From contig MSHM01000032.1 in assembly GCA_001941225.1 (NCBI GenBank), positions 40,591-104,590 on the forward strand: a stretch of DNA of 64,000 bases, read 5' to 3'. The notes under the pieces were generated by a model. It ran no database searches. It was given only the letters and a program-made list of their open reading frames with translations, and was not told the DNA's origin. Below, piece after piece: positions 26,412 through 36,880 of the stretch. How positions within the stretch are numbered: the stretch's first letter is position 1; each line of letters begins with the position of its first letter. Both the position numbers and the translations under genes were made by a program. Source of the stretch: Oscillospiraceae bacterium Zagget12. GTDB lineage: Bacteria; Bacillota; Clostridia; UBA1381.

Positions 26412-28278
26412 ATGATAAGCTCTAAGAGAATAAATATAATTGCGTTACTGCTCACAGCATTGGTATTGGTTTTTGTGGTATACGCAATGTTTCTTCCACA
26501 AAACAGCATTACCGACAGCGCAACGGGTGCAATAGCATACAGCGACCTGCACACGATAACGATAACTGACGATGATTATTACAGCGATTACAGCGGCGCG
26601 GAAACCATTATATTGGACGGCGCGACAGCTGTATCCGACAGCGTAAATGTGGGTATTGTTGACGGCAATGTTACCATTTTGGGCGGAGGAACCTACCTTT
26701 TGTCCGGAACTCTTGATGACGGCAGTCTTATAGTAAACTCCGCCGATGATGCCGAGGTTAGGCTGATACTGGACGGAGTAAGCATCACCTCGTCGGACTT
26801 TTCGGCAATATACATAATGAATGCCGCAAAAAACGGTAATATCGCTCGTCCCGGGCACCGAAAACACTTTAACGGACGGCAGTGATTATGACGATTCAAA
26901 GCAGGACGCGGGAAAACCGTCCGCGGCGCTTTACTCAAAGGACAGCGTTACCATTAACGGCTCCGGCAGCCTCACGGTAAACGGAAATTACCAGGACGGA
27001 ATCAAGGTCAACGATATTCTGAGGGTAACCGAGGGAACGCTGACCGTGAACGCCAACGAGGACGGCATTAACGTAAACGATTATATCGTTATGCTTGACG
27101 TTCCCGTAACGGTCAATAGCGGCGGCGACGGAATAAAATGCAGTCACGAAGATGACGATATGGGATTCATAGTTCTTGAGGGAACCACATTGACGGTTAC
27201 AAGCGGCAGCGACGGCGTAAGCGCAAGCTCTGCGCTTTATATAAATAACGTATCCGCCGAGATAACCTCAGGAGGCGGAAGTGAGGAAAGCTCATCGTCT
27301 TCCGGAGCGCCGTCCGGCGATATGGGCGGCGACCGCGGTATGGGCGGAGGTATGCGCGGAGGCGGCATAATGAGCCCTGTCGGCGGCAATCAAACGGTGA
27401 CCGAGAGCGTCAGCGCGAAATCGATTAAAGCCGGAACCGACCTTTTGATAAGCGGCGGCAGCTTTATTCTTGACAGCTCCGAGGACACTATTCATTCTGA
27501 CGGAGATGTCACAATAGACGGCGGCACCTTTGAAATATCCGCGGGTGACGACGCTGTTCACGCAGATGTGAACCTTGTAATAAGTCCCGACAGTATGAAC
27601 ATAACGGAATGTTATGAGGGTCTTGAGGGCGCTTATATCACGATAAACGGCGGCGAAATAAGCATAGTATCGAGCGATGACGGCATAAACGCGTCGGGAG
27701 AGGGTACATCCTCATTCGGTATGCGTATGGGCGGCAGTGAGGAAAAAACCGACGACGATGACTTTTGGCTTATCGTCAACGGAGGCAATATCGTTATAGA
27801 AACCTCCGGCGACGGTTTTGACTCGAACGGCTCCGCAATGCTGAACGGCGGCACTCTCAAAATATACGGTCCCGAGGACAGCGGAAACGGCTCGATAGAC
27901 GTCGGCGACGGTGGGTATGCGCTTATAATAAACGGCGGCTCATTGCTTGCCGCGGGCAGCTCCGGTATGGCGGAAAATCCGTCATCAAGCTCACCGCAAT
28001 GCTCAATCGCGTTCTATCTTGACGATACATATTCGGCGGGCAGCACAATAGTCTTAACCGACAGCAGCGGAACGGAAATTATATCCGGCACATCTACAAA
28101 GAAATTCAACTGGATTTGCGTTTCGGACGACACGCTTACACAGGGTGAAACCTATACTCTTACAATAGACGGCGTTGAAACCGCAAGCGTCACCATTGAG
28201 GACAGCACGCTTGCAACATACGGCAGCAGCGGCGGTATGAGCGGAAACGGCGGCGGAATGGGCGGCGGTCGCCGATGA
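26412..28278 (+). pseudogene. Secreted beta-helix carbohydrate-binding-like protein (Cthe_2159/DUF4353 type), frameshifted
   Basis: Two frames together give one protein of about 620 residues. The first frame (26412-26885) has an N-terminal membrane anchor and the first beta strands. The second (from about 26821 to 28278) carries NTLTDGS and many repeats of the kind GDGIKCS and SDDGINASGEG, then a Gly/Met-rich stretch and a C-terminal beta domain ending GGMGGGRR. The frames join at a six-A run (26828-26833): skipping one base gives NAAKTVISLVPGTENTLTDG, continuous with the family pattern. Related proteins bind acidic polysaccharides and Ca2+. It is either truly broken, expressed by frameshifting, or a sequence error. 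Confidence 0.75.
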
Positions 28279-28294
28279 AAGGAGAAACTGATAA

Positions 28295-28819
28295 ATGATA
28301 AAGAAAATTATACCTATAATATTATGCCTCAGTCTTATTTTCGGTATTGGCGCGTATGCCGCCAATACTGATGAAAGCGGCAGTGATACGGCGGCGGTAG
28401 AACAGGAAATGCCCGCCGGTGATATGCAGGGCGGCGGAGGCCGCGGAGGCATGGGAGGCGGCGGAAGAGGCGGCGCTCCTGCGGATATGCAGGGCGGTGA
28501 CGGTGAAATGAGCACTCCGCCCACGGATATGCAAGGCGGCGAAATGGGCACTCCTCCCGATGACGCGCAGGGCGCCGACGGTGAAACAGCTACTCCGCCG
28601 GATAACGGCGATATGCAGGGCGGCGGTGAAATGCAAGGCGGAATGGGCGGCGGTATGCCCGACGATGCACAAAACGCCGATATGACTGAAACCGAGGAAA
28701 GCTCAAGTTCAATGGGAATATTGGAGTTCATAGAAACATACCAAACCCCGATTATAGCCGTTATATTGCTCATTGCGGCATTTATATTTGTAATATTCTA
28801 TAAACGCAAAAGATATTAA
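28295..28819 (+). CDS. Secreted Gly/Met-rich protein with C-terminal membrane anchor
   Basis: I do not recognise a family. The 174-residue protein has an N-terminal signal (IIPIILCLSLIFGIGAYA) and a low-complexity middle with repeated DMQGG, GGMGGG and TPPxD units rich in Gly, Met, Asp and Pro. A C-terminal membrane segment (IIAVILLIAAFIFVIFY) ends in KRKRY, like a simple surface anchor. The same Gly/Met-rich style appears inside the preceding beta-helix protein, suggesting that the two work together at the cell surface. It is the last gene of the VTC run, followed by a terminator at 28825-28859. Confidence 0.7.
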   Translation: MIKKIIPIILCLSLIFGIGAYAANTDESGSDTAAVEQEMPAGDMQGGGGRGGMGGGGRGGAPADMQGGDGEMSTPPTDMQGGEMGTPPDDAQGADGETATPPDNGDMQGGGEMQGGMGGGMPDDAQNADMTETEESSSSMGILEFIETYQTPIIAVILLIAAFIFVIFYKRKRY

Positions 28820-28824
28820 TTGAT

Positions 28825-28862
28825 AAAAAACAGTATGCCAAGTCGGTGTACTGTTTTTTCTC
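28825..28862. terminator. Terminator after the VTC gene run
   Basis: Arms AAAAAACAGTA (28825-28835) and TACTGTTTTTT (28849-28859) form an 11-bp hairpin with A and T tracts inside the stem. Confidence 0.87.
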
Positions 28863-28895
28863 TTTTATGAATATAATAGACAAGGGGTGCTTGTC

Positions 28896-29723
28896 TTGAT
28901 AAGGATAACAAAACATTTATATGTACACATTTTAACGGTTGTGTTATTTGTAATTTGCGCCTTGACGCGCTGCCTTGACATTTTAGGAGTAACATACGCG
29001 GTAATGCTGCTGCACGAGGCGGCTCATACCGTTGCGGCGGTTGGCATAGGCTTGAAAATGTCACATATCACCCTCTATCCGTTCGGAGTAAATCTGAAAC
29101 TTAAAAATAAAATGGTCTACTCTCTGTCTGACGAAATCATTCTGTATATCAGCGGACCGCTGTGCAATATATTGCTGGCACTGCTATCCACGGCGGTATA
29201 TAAATATTACCCGAGCGGCACACTGCGCTTTTTTTATATCAGCAATATTATGCTGTTTGCAATGAATATGCCGCCCGCCGTTCCTCTTGACGGAGGCATT
29301 ATCGTGAGAAAAATACTTACATATTTTTTGGGCAGCCGCGCGGCGGCAGGGATAATGAAAACGATTTCGGCATTAGTGGCAGCGGCGGTAACGGCTTTGG
29401 GAATTTACGCGCTGTATAAGACGGGCTTTAATTTTTCGGTTCTGCTGTTTTCAATTCTTCTGATAGGAAATATATTTACCCAAAAAGAAAAATACGATGT
29501 TGATTTTGTCAGAGAATTAATGTTTCATTCAAAAAAGAAAACTAAGAAAATAAAGCATATCATTGCCGATGAAAACACGGATTACAAGAAAATAGCGAAA
29601 ATGTTTCATATGAACCGGTACAATATTGTTTATATAACTGACAGCAACGGCAGAATAAAGGATATTTTAACAGAAAAGCAAATAATTAACAAAATCACCG
29701 AACCAAATATTACAATATTATAA
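28896..29723 (+). CDS. M50 site-2 protease (SpoIVFB-like) with CBS-like tail
   Basis: The 275-residue intramembrane metalloprotease has HEAAH at residues 40-44 inside a membrane helix and a second metal motif in PPAVPLDGG. Several hydrophobic helices follow, then a cytosolic tail (about 200-275) resembling one CBS domain, as in SpoIVFB. SpoIVFB cleaves pro-sigma-K in the mother cell, a plausible role given the other sporulation genes nearby, though no SpoIVFA or BofA is adjacent. The start at the TTG at 28896 follows AAGGGGTG by seven bases; a GTG at 28887 overlaps the ribosome-binding site. Confidence 0.78.
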   Translation: MIRITKHLYVHILTVVLFVICALTRCLDILGVTYAVMLLHEAAHTVAAVGIGLKMSHITLYPFGVNLKLKNKMVYSLSDEIILYISGPLCNILLALLSTAVYKYYPSGTLRFFYISNIMLFAMNMPPAVPLDGGIIVRKILTYFLGSRAAAGIMKTISALVAAAVTALGIYALYKTGFNFSVLLFSILLIGNIFTQKEKYDVDFVRELMFHSKKKTKKIKHIIADENTDYKKIAKMFHMNRYNIVYITDSNGRIKDILTEKQIINKITEPNITIL

Positions 29724-29805
29724 CATCAGTGGAAATTTTATTTTATTTGTGATATACTATATAATTATGAAAAAGGTACAATTAACGTAAGGAAGGCAAG
29801 GTTTT

Positions 29806-32268
29806 ATGGCGACTAAAAAGAAAACAGCGCGAAAAAAAACATCAAGGAAAAAGACGCAAAAGAAAAACTATCTGCCGACATATATTATTTCATCAATGGT
29901 TATAACAATATTGCTGGCAATATTTATGTACATTGATTACGGTGAGGGCGGAGTTGTAAACAAAGCCGTAAAAAACGCTTTTTGCGGTCTTTTCGGTGTG
30001 TGCGGATTTTTTGTTCCGCTGATTATGGCGGGAGCAACGGCATATCTTGTAAAATTTAAGAATATCAAAAGATTTTGGGGTAAATTGGGACTTTTGTTCC
30101 TCGCGCTTGTTGATGTGAGCGCGCTGGTTAATATGTCTCAAAACAATCCGGCGGATATAGCGTTCTATTTGGGATACGAAAATTATGAGGGCGGCGGATT
30201 TTTGGGCGCGTGTGTTTCCGAGTTTATGAAGAATATGGTTCAGGAAATCGCGTCATATATTATTCTTTCGATTTTGCTTATAGTTTTGGCGAGCTTTATA
30301 ACACATATTCCTATTTTCACAGCGGCGGCTAAATGGCTGAAAACCGTTATAGACGAGGCGAGAGCAAAGTATGTTGAGGTAAAGGACGAGCACTGCCGCC
30401 GAGCAGAGGAGCGCGCGGCAAATGAGGATTACGCAGAGGAATATGAGGAAATCACCGATGATGACAGCAGCGCAAGCGGCGGCATACTTGACGCGGCTAA
30501 TTCCTTTGCCCGCGACACCGAATCAAAGGGTAAAAGAAAAACGAGAAAAAAATCCGAGCCAAAGGAAAAGCCCGAAATTAACGCAAATGAAGCAGCGGAT
30601 AAAAAGGCGGATAAAAAGAAAGAAAGCGATGATTTTTCAAACGGCATAGACGATATATTCGGACATATCGAAGACGAGGATATAAAGCCGGCTCAAAATG
30701 AGGCGGACACGCAGTCAAAGACGGAGGAGGTTCCGGAAAAAGCGGATAAAATATCCGATAAGGAAAAGGAAGAATACAACTCCGAGTTTAACAAGGCGAT
30801 AGAACAGCCTACTGTCGAGTATGTATTCCCGCCGATAACTCTGCTTGACGAGCCAAAAGCTATTTCCGGCGATAAGCGCGAGGAAATGCGCCGAACGGCT
30901 GAAAAGCTTATATCGGTGCTTGATAATTTCGGAGTAAAGGCAAAGCTTTCGCAGGTCACGCAGGGTCCGACGGTAACGCGGTATGAAATTCAGCTTGACA
31001 CGGGCGTAAAGCTGTCAAAAATAGTCGGATTGGCTGACGATATTGCTCTTAATCTGGCGGTTTCCACAGTTTTGGTTGCGCCGGTGCCCGGCAAAGCAGC
31101 CGTGGGTGTGGAAATACCCAACAACAAGGTAAGCTCTGTTTCAATACGCGAAATGCTCACCTCGGACGCGTTCAAGAGGGCTAAGTCCAAGCTGACTTTC
31201 GCGCTCGGAAAGGACATCGGCGGCAACGTGGTTGTCGGCGACATTGCCAAAATGCCGCATCTGCTGATAGCGGGCGCGACCGGCTCCGGAAAGAGCGTGT
31301 GCATTAACACAATTATTATGAGTATTCTTTATAAGGCAAAGCCGGAGGACGTAAAGCTTATAATGGTTGACCCTAAGAGGGTTGAGCTTGGCGTTTATAA
31401 CGGTATTCCGCATTTGCTTGTACCGGTGGTTACCGACCCGAAAAAGGCGGCGGGAGCGCTTAACTGGGCGGTTACGGAAATGATGCGCAGGTATGATTTG
31501 TTTACCGAAACCGGAGTAAGGCAGCTGGAATCATACAATAAGCTTATGGAAAAAGAGGGCGGCGAAAAGGTGCCGCAGCTTGTGATTATTATAGACGAGC
31601 TTGCCGACCTTATGATGGTGGCGGCAAAAGAGGTTGAGGATTATATCGTAAGGCTTACGCAGCTTGCCAGAGCCGCCGGTATTTATCTTGTGATAGCGAC
31701 GCAAAGACCGTCCGTTGACGTAATTACGGGACTTATAAAAGCAAATGTGCCCTCAAGAATAGCGCTTGCCGTTTCGAGCCAGGTTGACAGCCGTACAATT
31801 ATAGACAAGGGCGGCGCGGAAAAGCTCCTCGGTAAGGGCGATATGCTTTATCATCCGGCGGGCGCGAGAAACTCGGCAAGGGTTCAGGGCGCATTTGTTA
31901 CGGACGCCGAAATAGAGGCGGTTGTAAATTACATAAAGGAAAACGTCGGCGTTACGCATTACAGCGAGGATTTAGCCGAGGAAATAGAGCGCCGCGCGAC
32001 CGGTGAGAACGGAGTTACGCCCGACGTTGAGGACGACGGCGACGCTCTTTTGCCGGAGGCTATCGAGCTTGCTCTCTCTCTCGGCAAAATTTCCACATCA
32101 ATGGTACAGCGCCGCCTGGGCGTCGGATATTCGCGCGCGGGCAGGATAATTGACCAAATGGAGGCACGAGGAATAATATCCGGAGCAAACGGCTCAAAGC
32201 CGAGGGAGGTGCTCATTAGTCACGCCGATATGCCCGCAAACGGAAATGAGGGATATGATGAGGAATGA
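29806..32268 (+). CDS. ftsK: DNA translocase FtsK/SpoIIIE
   Basis: The 820-residue protein has a Lys/Arg-rich N-terminus, about four membrane helices (residues 25-185) and an acidic/basic linker (about 200-330). The RecA-like motor has Walker A GATGSGKS at 490-497 and Walker [12 protein letters not shown]. The C-terminal winged-helix gamma domain includes [19 protein letters not shown]. It pumps chromosomal DNA through division or sporulation septa. The gene has AAGGAAGG before the ATG and overlaps ygiQ by 11 bases at its 3' end. FtsK and SpoIIIE cannot be distinguished from sequence alone. Confidence 0.93.
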   Translation: MATKKKTARKKTSRKKTQKKNYLPTYIISSMVITILLAIFMYIDYGEGGVVNKAVKNAFCGLFGVCGFFVPLIMAGATAYLVKFKNIKRFWGKLGLLFLALVDVSALVNMSQNNPADIAFYLGYENYEGGGFLGACVSEFMKNMVQEIASYIILSILLIVLASFITHIPIFTAAAKWLKTVIDEARAKYVEVKDEHCRRAEERAANEDYAEEYEEITDDDSSASGGILDAANSFARDTESKGKRKTRKKSEPKEKPEINANEAADKKADKKKESDDFSNGIDDIFGHIEDEDIKPAQNEADTQSKTEEVPEKADKISDKEKEEYNSEFNKAIEQPTVEYVFPPITLLDEPKAISGDKREEMRRTAEKLISVLDNFGVKAKLSQVTQGPTVTRYEIQLDTGVKLSKIVGLADDIALNLAVSTVLVAPVPGKAAVGVEIPNNKVSSVSIREMLTSDAFKRAKSKLTFALGKDIGGNVVVGDIAKMPHLLIAGATGSGKSVCINTIIMSILYKAKPEDVKLIMVDPKRVELGVYNGIPHLLVPVVTDPKKAAGALNWAVTEMMRRYDLFTETGVRQLESYNKLMEKEGGEKVPQLVIIIDELADLMMVAAKEVEDYIVRLTQLARAAGIYLVIATQRPSVDVITGLIKANVPSRIALAVSSQVDSRTIIDKGGAEKLLGKGDMLYHPAGARNSARVQGAFVTDAEIEAVVNYIKENVGVTHYSEDLAEEIERRATGENGVTPDVEDDGDALLPEAIELALSLGKISTSMVQRRLGVGYSRAGRIIDQMEARGIISGANGSKPREVLISHADMPANGNEGYDEE

Positions 32269-34219
32269 TTTTCTTCCTATATCGAAAGAGGATATGCAAA
32301 AACGCGGCTGGGACAGCCTTGATTTTCTTTATATAGTCGGAGATGCCTATGTGGATCACCCGAGTTTCGGACACGCTATAATATCGAGAGTGCTTGAAAG
32401 GCACGGATATAGGGTAGGAATAGTCGCGCTGCCCGACTGGCGCAATATTGATGATTTTGCGCGAATGGGCAGACCAAAGCTCGGAGTGCTTGTAAGCGCG
32501 GGTAATATAGACAGTATGGTAAACCACTATACCGCCGCAAAAAAGCGCCGGCATGACGATATGTACGCTCCCGGAGGAAATGGCGGTATGCGTCCCGACA
32601 GAGCGACTATAGTTTATTGTAACCGAATAAAAGAAGTTTTCGGTTCGGATATGCCGATACTTATAGGCGGCGTGGAGGCGAGCCTGAGACGCTTTGCGCA
32701 TTATGATTATTGGGACGATAAAATACGGCGCTCCATACTTTTTGATTCAAAAGCAAATATTTTAATGTACGGTATGGGAGAAAAGCAAATCGTAATGCTT
32801 GCCGACAGACTTCGCGGCGGTGATAAGGTAAGCGATATAACCGATATACCCGGCACCTGCTATATAGCGTCGGAGTATGACGCGAATAATTCAATCCTAA
32901 TTCCGAGCTATGAGGAATGTGCGGAAAGCAAGGAGAAATATGCCGTATCGTGCAGACTTCAATATTACGAGCAAAACCCGTATATCGGCAAAACGCTTGT
33001 ACAAAAGCACGGCGACAGGTATCTTATACAAAATCCGCCTATGCCGCCTCTTGAAACGGACGAGCTTGACGAGGTGTACGGTTTGCCGTATATGAAGAAT
33101 TATCACCCCGTATATGAAAAGGACGGCGGCGTTCCCGCAATACAAGAGGTCAAGTTTTCGCTTACCGCAAACAGAGGGTGTTTCGGCGGCTGCAATTTCT
33201 GTGCGCTCGCCTTTCATCAAGGCAGAATAGTCACGTCAAGGAGCGATGAATCGCTTATCGCCGAGGCTGAGGAAATGACCCAAATGCCCGATTTTAAAGG
33301 CAATATACACGATGTGGGCGGACCCACGGCAAATTTCAGAGGTCCCGCGTGCAAAAAACAGCTTACACTGGGCGCGTGCAAGAACAGGCAGTGCTTGTAT
33401 CCCGAGCCTTGCAAAAATATGGAAATTTCACACAAGAAATATCTTGAGCTGCTGCGTAAGCTGAGAAATATCAAGGGCGTAAAAAGGGTGTTTATACGCT
33501 CCGGAATACGCTTTGATTATCTTATAAACGATAAAGATGACACGTTTTTTTATGAATTATGCAAGTATCACGTAAGCGGTCAGCTCAAGGTCGCTCCGGA
33601 GCATATCAGCGACAATGTGCTGAAATATATGGGTAAGCCGGCGAACAGCGTGTTCAATAAATTTTCGGACAAGTTTTATAAAATCAACGAGCAAATAGGC
33701 AAAAAACAGTACCTTGTGCCGTATCTGATGTCAAGCCACCCGGGCAGTACGCTGCGCGATGCCGTAAATCTTGCGGTATATCTGCATGAGCATAATATAA
33801 ATCCGCAGCAGGTGCAGGACTTTTATCCGACACCCGGAACCATATCGACCTGTATGTTTTACACGGAAATTGACCCGTTTACAATGAAAAGGGTGTATGT
33901 TCCGAAAAGCCCCAAGGAAAAAGCTATGCAGCGTGCGCTTTTGCAATACAAAAATCCGGATAATTATAAGCTGGTGTATGAGGCGCTCACAAAAGCGGGA
34001 CGAACCGATTTAATAGGTTATCAAAACAGGTGTCTTATAAGGCCGCCGAAAGGCGATATTTTATCAAATAATCCAAATGACAAGAGGAGGAAAAACAATG
34101 GCAAAGCTGTTAATGGGAAAGGAAGTTTCGGCAAGAATAAAGTCGGAGCTGAAAATCGAGGTAGAGGAGCTAAAAAAACAGGGAATAAATCCGGGTCTCG
34201 CCGTAATCATCGTGGGTGA
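32258..34219 (+). CDS. YgiQ family radical SAM protein
   Basis: The 653-residue protein begins [13 protein letters not shown], the usual start of the YgiQ (UPF0313) family. It carries the radical SAM cysteines at 308, 312 and 315 in [11 protein letters not shown] and the YPEPCKN and KVAPEHISD segments. The reaction is not known. The last 40 residues are basic and low complexity (Lys, Arg, Gly, Asn) and are read out of frame across the start of folD, a 122-base overlap. An ATG at 32246 is the alternative start; 32258 follows a GAGGG motif. The start overlaps the ftsK 3' end. Confidence 0.88.
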   Translation: MRNDFLPISKEDMQKRGWDSLDFLYIVGDAYVDHPSFGHAIISRVLERHGYRVGIVALPDWRNIDDFARMGRPKLGVLVSAGNIDSMVNHYTAAKKRRHDDMYAPGGNGGMRPDRATIVYCNRIKEVFGSDMPILIGGVEASLRRFAHYDYWDDKIRRSILFDSKANILMYGMGEKQIVMLADRLRGGDKVSDITDIPGTCYIASEYDANNSILIPSYEECAESKEKYAVSCRLQYYEQNPYIGKTLVQKHGDRYLIQNPPMPPLETDELDEVYGLPYMKNYHPVYEKDGGVPAIQEVKFSLTANRGCFGGCNFCALAFHQGRIVTSRSDESLIAEAEEMTQMPDFKGNIHDVGGPTANFRGPACKKQLTLGACKNRQCLYPEPCKNMEISHKKYLELLRKLRNIKGVKRVFIRSGIRFDYLINDKDDTFFYELCKYHVSGQLKVAPEHISDNVLKYMGKPANSVFNKFSDKFYKINEQIGKKQYLVPYLMSSHPGSTLRDAVNLAVYLHEHNINPQQVQDFYPTPGTISTCMFYTEIDPFTMKRVYVPKSPKEKAMQRALLQYKNPDNYKLVYEALTKAGRTDLIGYQNRCLIRPPKGDILSNNPNDKRRKNNGKAVNGKGSFGKNKVGAENRGRGAKKTGNKSGSRRNHRG

Positions 34220-34949
34220 GGACCCCGCGAGCCAAGTGTATGTGAGGAATAAGGAACGCGCTTGCGAGGAATGTGGAATATATTCCGAGAAATACGCTCT
34301 GCCCGAGGAAACAACGCAGGAGGAGCTTTTAAAGCTGATTGACGAGCTTAATCGCAAGGAAAGCATTTCGGGTATTCTCGTACAGCTGCCCGTTCCGAAA
34401 CACATCGATGAAAAGACAATTATTAACGCGATAGACCCGAATAAGGACGTTGACGCGTTCCACCCTGTAAACGTGGGTAAAATTATGGTCGGCAATTATG
34501 ATTTTGTTCCGTGTACGCCCGCGGGAGTTATGGAGCTTATAAAGGAATCAGGTATAGATGTGTGCGGCAAGGAATGTGTTATAGTCGGACGGAGTAATAT
34601 CGTGGGCAAGCCGCAGGCTATGCTGCTTTTGCACCAAAACGGCACGGTTACGATATGCCATTCCAAAACGAAAAATCTCGCGGAAAAGACAAAGAAAGCC
34701 GATATTCTTGTGGCGGCGGTCGGAATACCCAATTTTATCAAGGGCGATATGATAAAGGAGGGCGCAGTTGTGATAGATGTCGGCATAAACCGACTGGAAA
34801 ATAAAAAGCTTTGCGGCGATGTGGAATTTGAAACCGCCGAAAAGGTCGCCGGAGCGATAACGCCCGTACCCGGCGGCGTCGGACCGATGACTATAGCAAT
34901 GCTTATGAAGAACACCGTAAAAGCGGCGCGGGTAAACAAGACAAAATAA
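34098..34949 (+). CDS. folD: Methylenetetrahydrofolate dehydrogenase / cyclohydrolase FolD
   Basis: This 283-residue bifunctional enzyme interconverts 5,10-methylene-THF, methenyl-THF and 10-formyl-THF. The catalytic Tyr and Lys are in [14 protein letters not shown], and the signatures GILVQLPVP and [10 protein letters not shown] are present. The Rossmann motif [10 protein letters not shown] binds NADP. The start at 34098 follows GAGGAGG by seven bases; the longer frame from 34077 starts inside that ribosome-binding site. The gene lies inside the 3' end of ygiQ and is followed by a bidirectional terminator. Confidence 0.95.
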   Translation: MAKLLMGKEVSARIKSELKIEVEELKKQGINPGLAVIIVGEDPASQVYVRNKERACEECGIYSEKYALPEETTQEELLKLIDELNRKESISGILVQLPVPKHIDEKTIINAIDPNKDVDAFHPVNVGKIMVGNYDFVPCTPAGVMELIKESGIDVCGKECVIVGRSNIVGKPQAMLLLHQNGTVTICHSKTKNLAEKTKKADILVAAVGIPNFIKGDMIKEGAVVIDVGINRLENKKLCGDVEFETAEKVAGAITPVPGGVGPMTIAMLMKNTVKAARVNKTK

Positions 34950-34956
34950 AAAAAAA

Positions 34957-34995
34957 GGCTGTCGATGGTGCTACACCTATCGACAGCCTAATATT
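34957..34995. terminator. Bidirectional terminator between folD and the flippase gene
   Basis: GGCTGTCGAT-GGTG pairs with CACC-T-ATCGACAGCC (34957-34989). An A-run lies to the left and T-rich sequence to the right, so it serves both convergent genes. Confidence 0.9.
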
Positions 34996-36690
34996 TTATT
35001 CCCTATAAATTTTCAATTTAACCAGTCCTCTGTAAATAGCTCCGCCTGCCGGAAGTTGTTTTACCTCCTGTTTCGATAGTATCTTTAACGCAAACACCAT
35101 AAAGAAGTATACAACCACGGCTGCCGCTATAGCAATAATTGTGGCGATGAGGTTTGACACAAAGCCATCCGCAAGCGCAAGCATTACCAGCTTATACGCG
35201 CCGATTGCCGCCGCGCCCATAACAATTCCCGCGATAAGCGGTTTTAAAACGTATTTTCCGAGCGTCATCTTCAGCTTTATATGCTTGGAAAGAACCGCGA
35301 AACATACTATAAAGGATATAACCTGGCACGCGATTGAGCTTATAGCCGCACCGTAAATATTAACCGACGGTATGCGTATAAGCACAATGTTCAAAATTAT
35401 TTTCGCGGCGCAGCCGAACAGCAGACTTATCGCCGGCGTATATATTTTGCCGATTCCCTGCAACGCTCCGGTCATTGTCTGATTAAGCGCCGCGAATATA
35501 AGCGACACGGACACAAGCTGCAAAAGCGACGCGCCGTCGGAGGTGTTAAAGTATATAATATTGTATATCGGCTGCGCCAAAACAATAAGTCCGATTGCGC
35601 AGGGAAGAATTATAAGAGTTGATATGAGCATCGAATAGTTTATTTTAGCAGCCGCCTCCTTGTAGTTGTTTACCGCAAGCGCGCCCGCTACGGACGGCAC
35701 AAGCACGGTGGAAAAAGCGAAATTAACCGCCAACGGCATATTGTATAAAATATCGCTTTTGGAGAGCAGTCCCGAAAGCCGCTTTACCTCCAAGGTCAGC
35801 TGATCGATTGTGGGCGAGTAAATTGCCGCCTCCGAGCCGTGAGCCGGAATAACCTGCGCGAATGCCGCCTGAATACCTCGGCTTATTGTGGCTGTGTCTA
35901 TAACGCGGTTCAGCGCGGTTATTATCGAGCCGAGCGAAATGGGAATACTTATCATAAGTATGCTCAGCATAAGCTTGCGCGCGGGAATATTTATTGTTTC
36001 GCCTGTGGACTTACTGATTTTTTCTTTTATGCCGCTCTTTCTCTTGTAATAGAAATATACCAGGTATAAAAGGCTTATAACCGTTGCGACCGATGTTGCG
36101 AAGTTTGCCCAAGACGCCATAATTTCCGGCGCCATACCCACCGACATATAAACAAATACAATCGTCAGAGTGCATTTGAAAATCTGCTCAAGCACCTGAG
36201 AATTGCTTGTGGCGCGCATATCCTGCATACCGGTGAAATATCCGCGTATAACCGAGGACACGCATACGAAGAACAGCGACGGCGCAAGCGCGCGCATAAC
36301 GTATTGTGAACCGTCCATTTTTATCACGTACTGCGCGAATATATCCGCGCCGAAAAACAGCACGGCGGTTACAATCAGTCCCACTATCGAGAACAGCTTT
36401 ATCGCGGTTACAAATATCTTGTGAGCGCCTTTGTAATCGTTCAAAGCTATGCGCTCGGAGGTCATTTTGGAAATCGCGTTCGGAATACCGACGGAGGATA
36501 TTGCCAAAAGCAATGTATAAATCTGGAAACCTACATTATAAAGTCCGAGTCCGACATCTCCGAACCCCTCTATATTGGTTATAACTATTTTATATACCGC
36601 GCCGAATACCTTGACAAGTATCTGCGATATAAGAATAACCGTTACATTATTCATAAATGACTGACTGTTTTCTTTTTTGTTGCCGCTCAT
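34996..36690 (-). CDS. SpoVB/MurJ-like polysaccharide flippase (MOP superfamily)
   Basis: The 564-residue integral membrane protein has about 14 hydrophobic helices. The N-terminal ISQILVKVFGAVYKIVITN and GLYNVGFQIYTLLLAISSVGIPNAISK match SpoVB-type polysaccharide biosynthesis proteins. Family members flip lipid-linked sugars such as lipid II; SpoVB acts in spore cortex formation. The assignment to SpoVB rather than a vegetative MurJ-like flippase rests on the family resemblance and the sporulation setting. AAGGAGAT precedes the ATG. It is a single gene converging on folD. Confidence 0.83.
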   Translation of the reverse strand: MSGNKKENSQSFMNNVTVILISQILVKVFGAVYKIVITNIEGFGDVGLGLYNVGFQIYTLLLAISSVGIPNAISKMTSERIALNDYKGAHKIFVTAIKLFSIVGLIVTAVLFFGADIFAQYVIKMDGSQYVMRALAPSLFFVCVSSVIRGYFTGMQDMRATSNSQVLEQIFKCTLTIVFVYMSVGMAPEIMASWANFATSVATVISLLYLVYFYYKRKSGIKEKISKSTGETINIPARKLMLSILMISIPISLGSIITALNRVIDTATISRGIQAAFAQVIPAHGSEAAIYSPTIDQLTLEVKRLSGLLSKSDILYNMPLAVNFAFSTVLVPSVAGALAVNNYKEAAAKINYSMLISTLIILPCAIGLIVLAQPIYNIIYFNTSDGASLLQLVSVSLIFAALNQTMTGALQGIGKIYTPAISLLFGCAAKIILNIVLIRIPSVNIYGAAISSIACQVISFIVCFAVLSKHIKLKMTLGKYVLKPLIAGIVMGAAAIGAYKLVMLALADGFVSNLIATIIAIAAAVVVYFFMVFALKILSKQEVKQLPAGGAIYRGLVKLKIYRE

Positions 36691-36814
36691 TCAAATATCT
36701 CCTTTATGTTAGTATCTGATTTACTATTATAAATCCAAATTAAAATTTAATCAAGTATTGTCATAAAAAATTAACGTAATTGTATCTTTATCCGGCAAAT
36801 TTCGTCATTTTTAC

Positions 36815-36843
36815 TTGACACATTGAAAATATAAGGGTAAAAT
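36815..36843 (+). promoter_or_regulatory. Promoter of aspS
   Basis: TTGACA (36815-36820), 17 bases, TAAAAT (36838-36843). The leader is only about 30 bases long, so no T-box is present. Confidence 0.8.
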
Positions 36844-36880
36844 ATATTCAGTATGTAAATTTATATGGAGGATACTGATA

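Noticed and set aside
26828..26833. Programmed frameshifting by RNA polymerase slippage at the A-run
   Set aside because: Six A is short for efficient slippage, so it is kept only as a possibility behind mutation or sequence error.
28054..28773. Long minus-strand frame encoding a Pro/Ser-rich protein
   Set aside because: It is the antisense of the Gly/Met-rich repeats of two plus-strand genes, has no ribosome-binding site and spans their boundary.
36700..36880. T-box or other riboswitch upstream of aspS
   Set aside because: The transcript leader after the promoter at 36815-36843 is only about 30 bases and has no T-box sequence.
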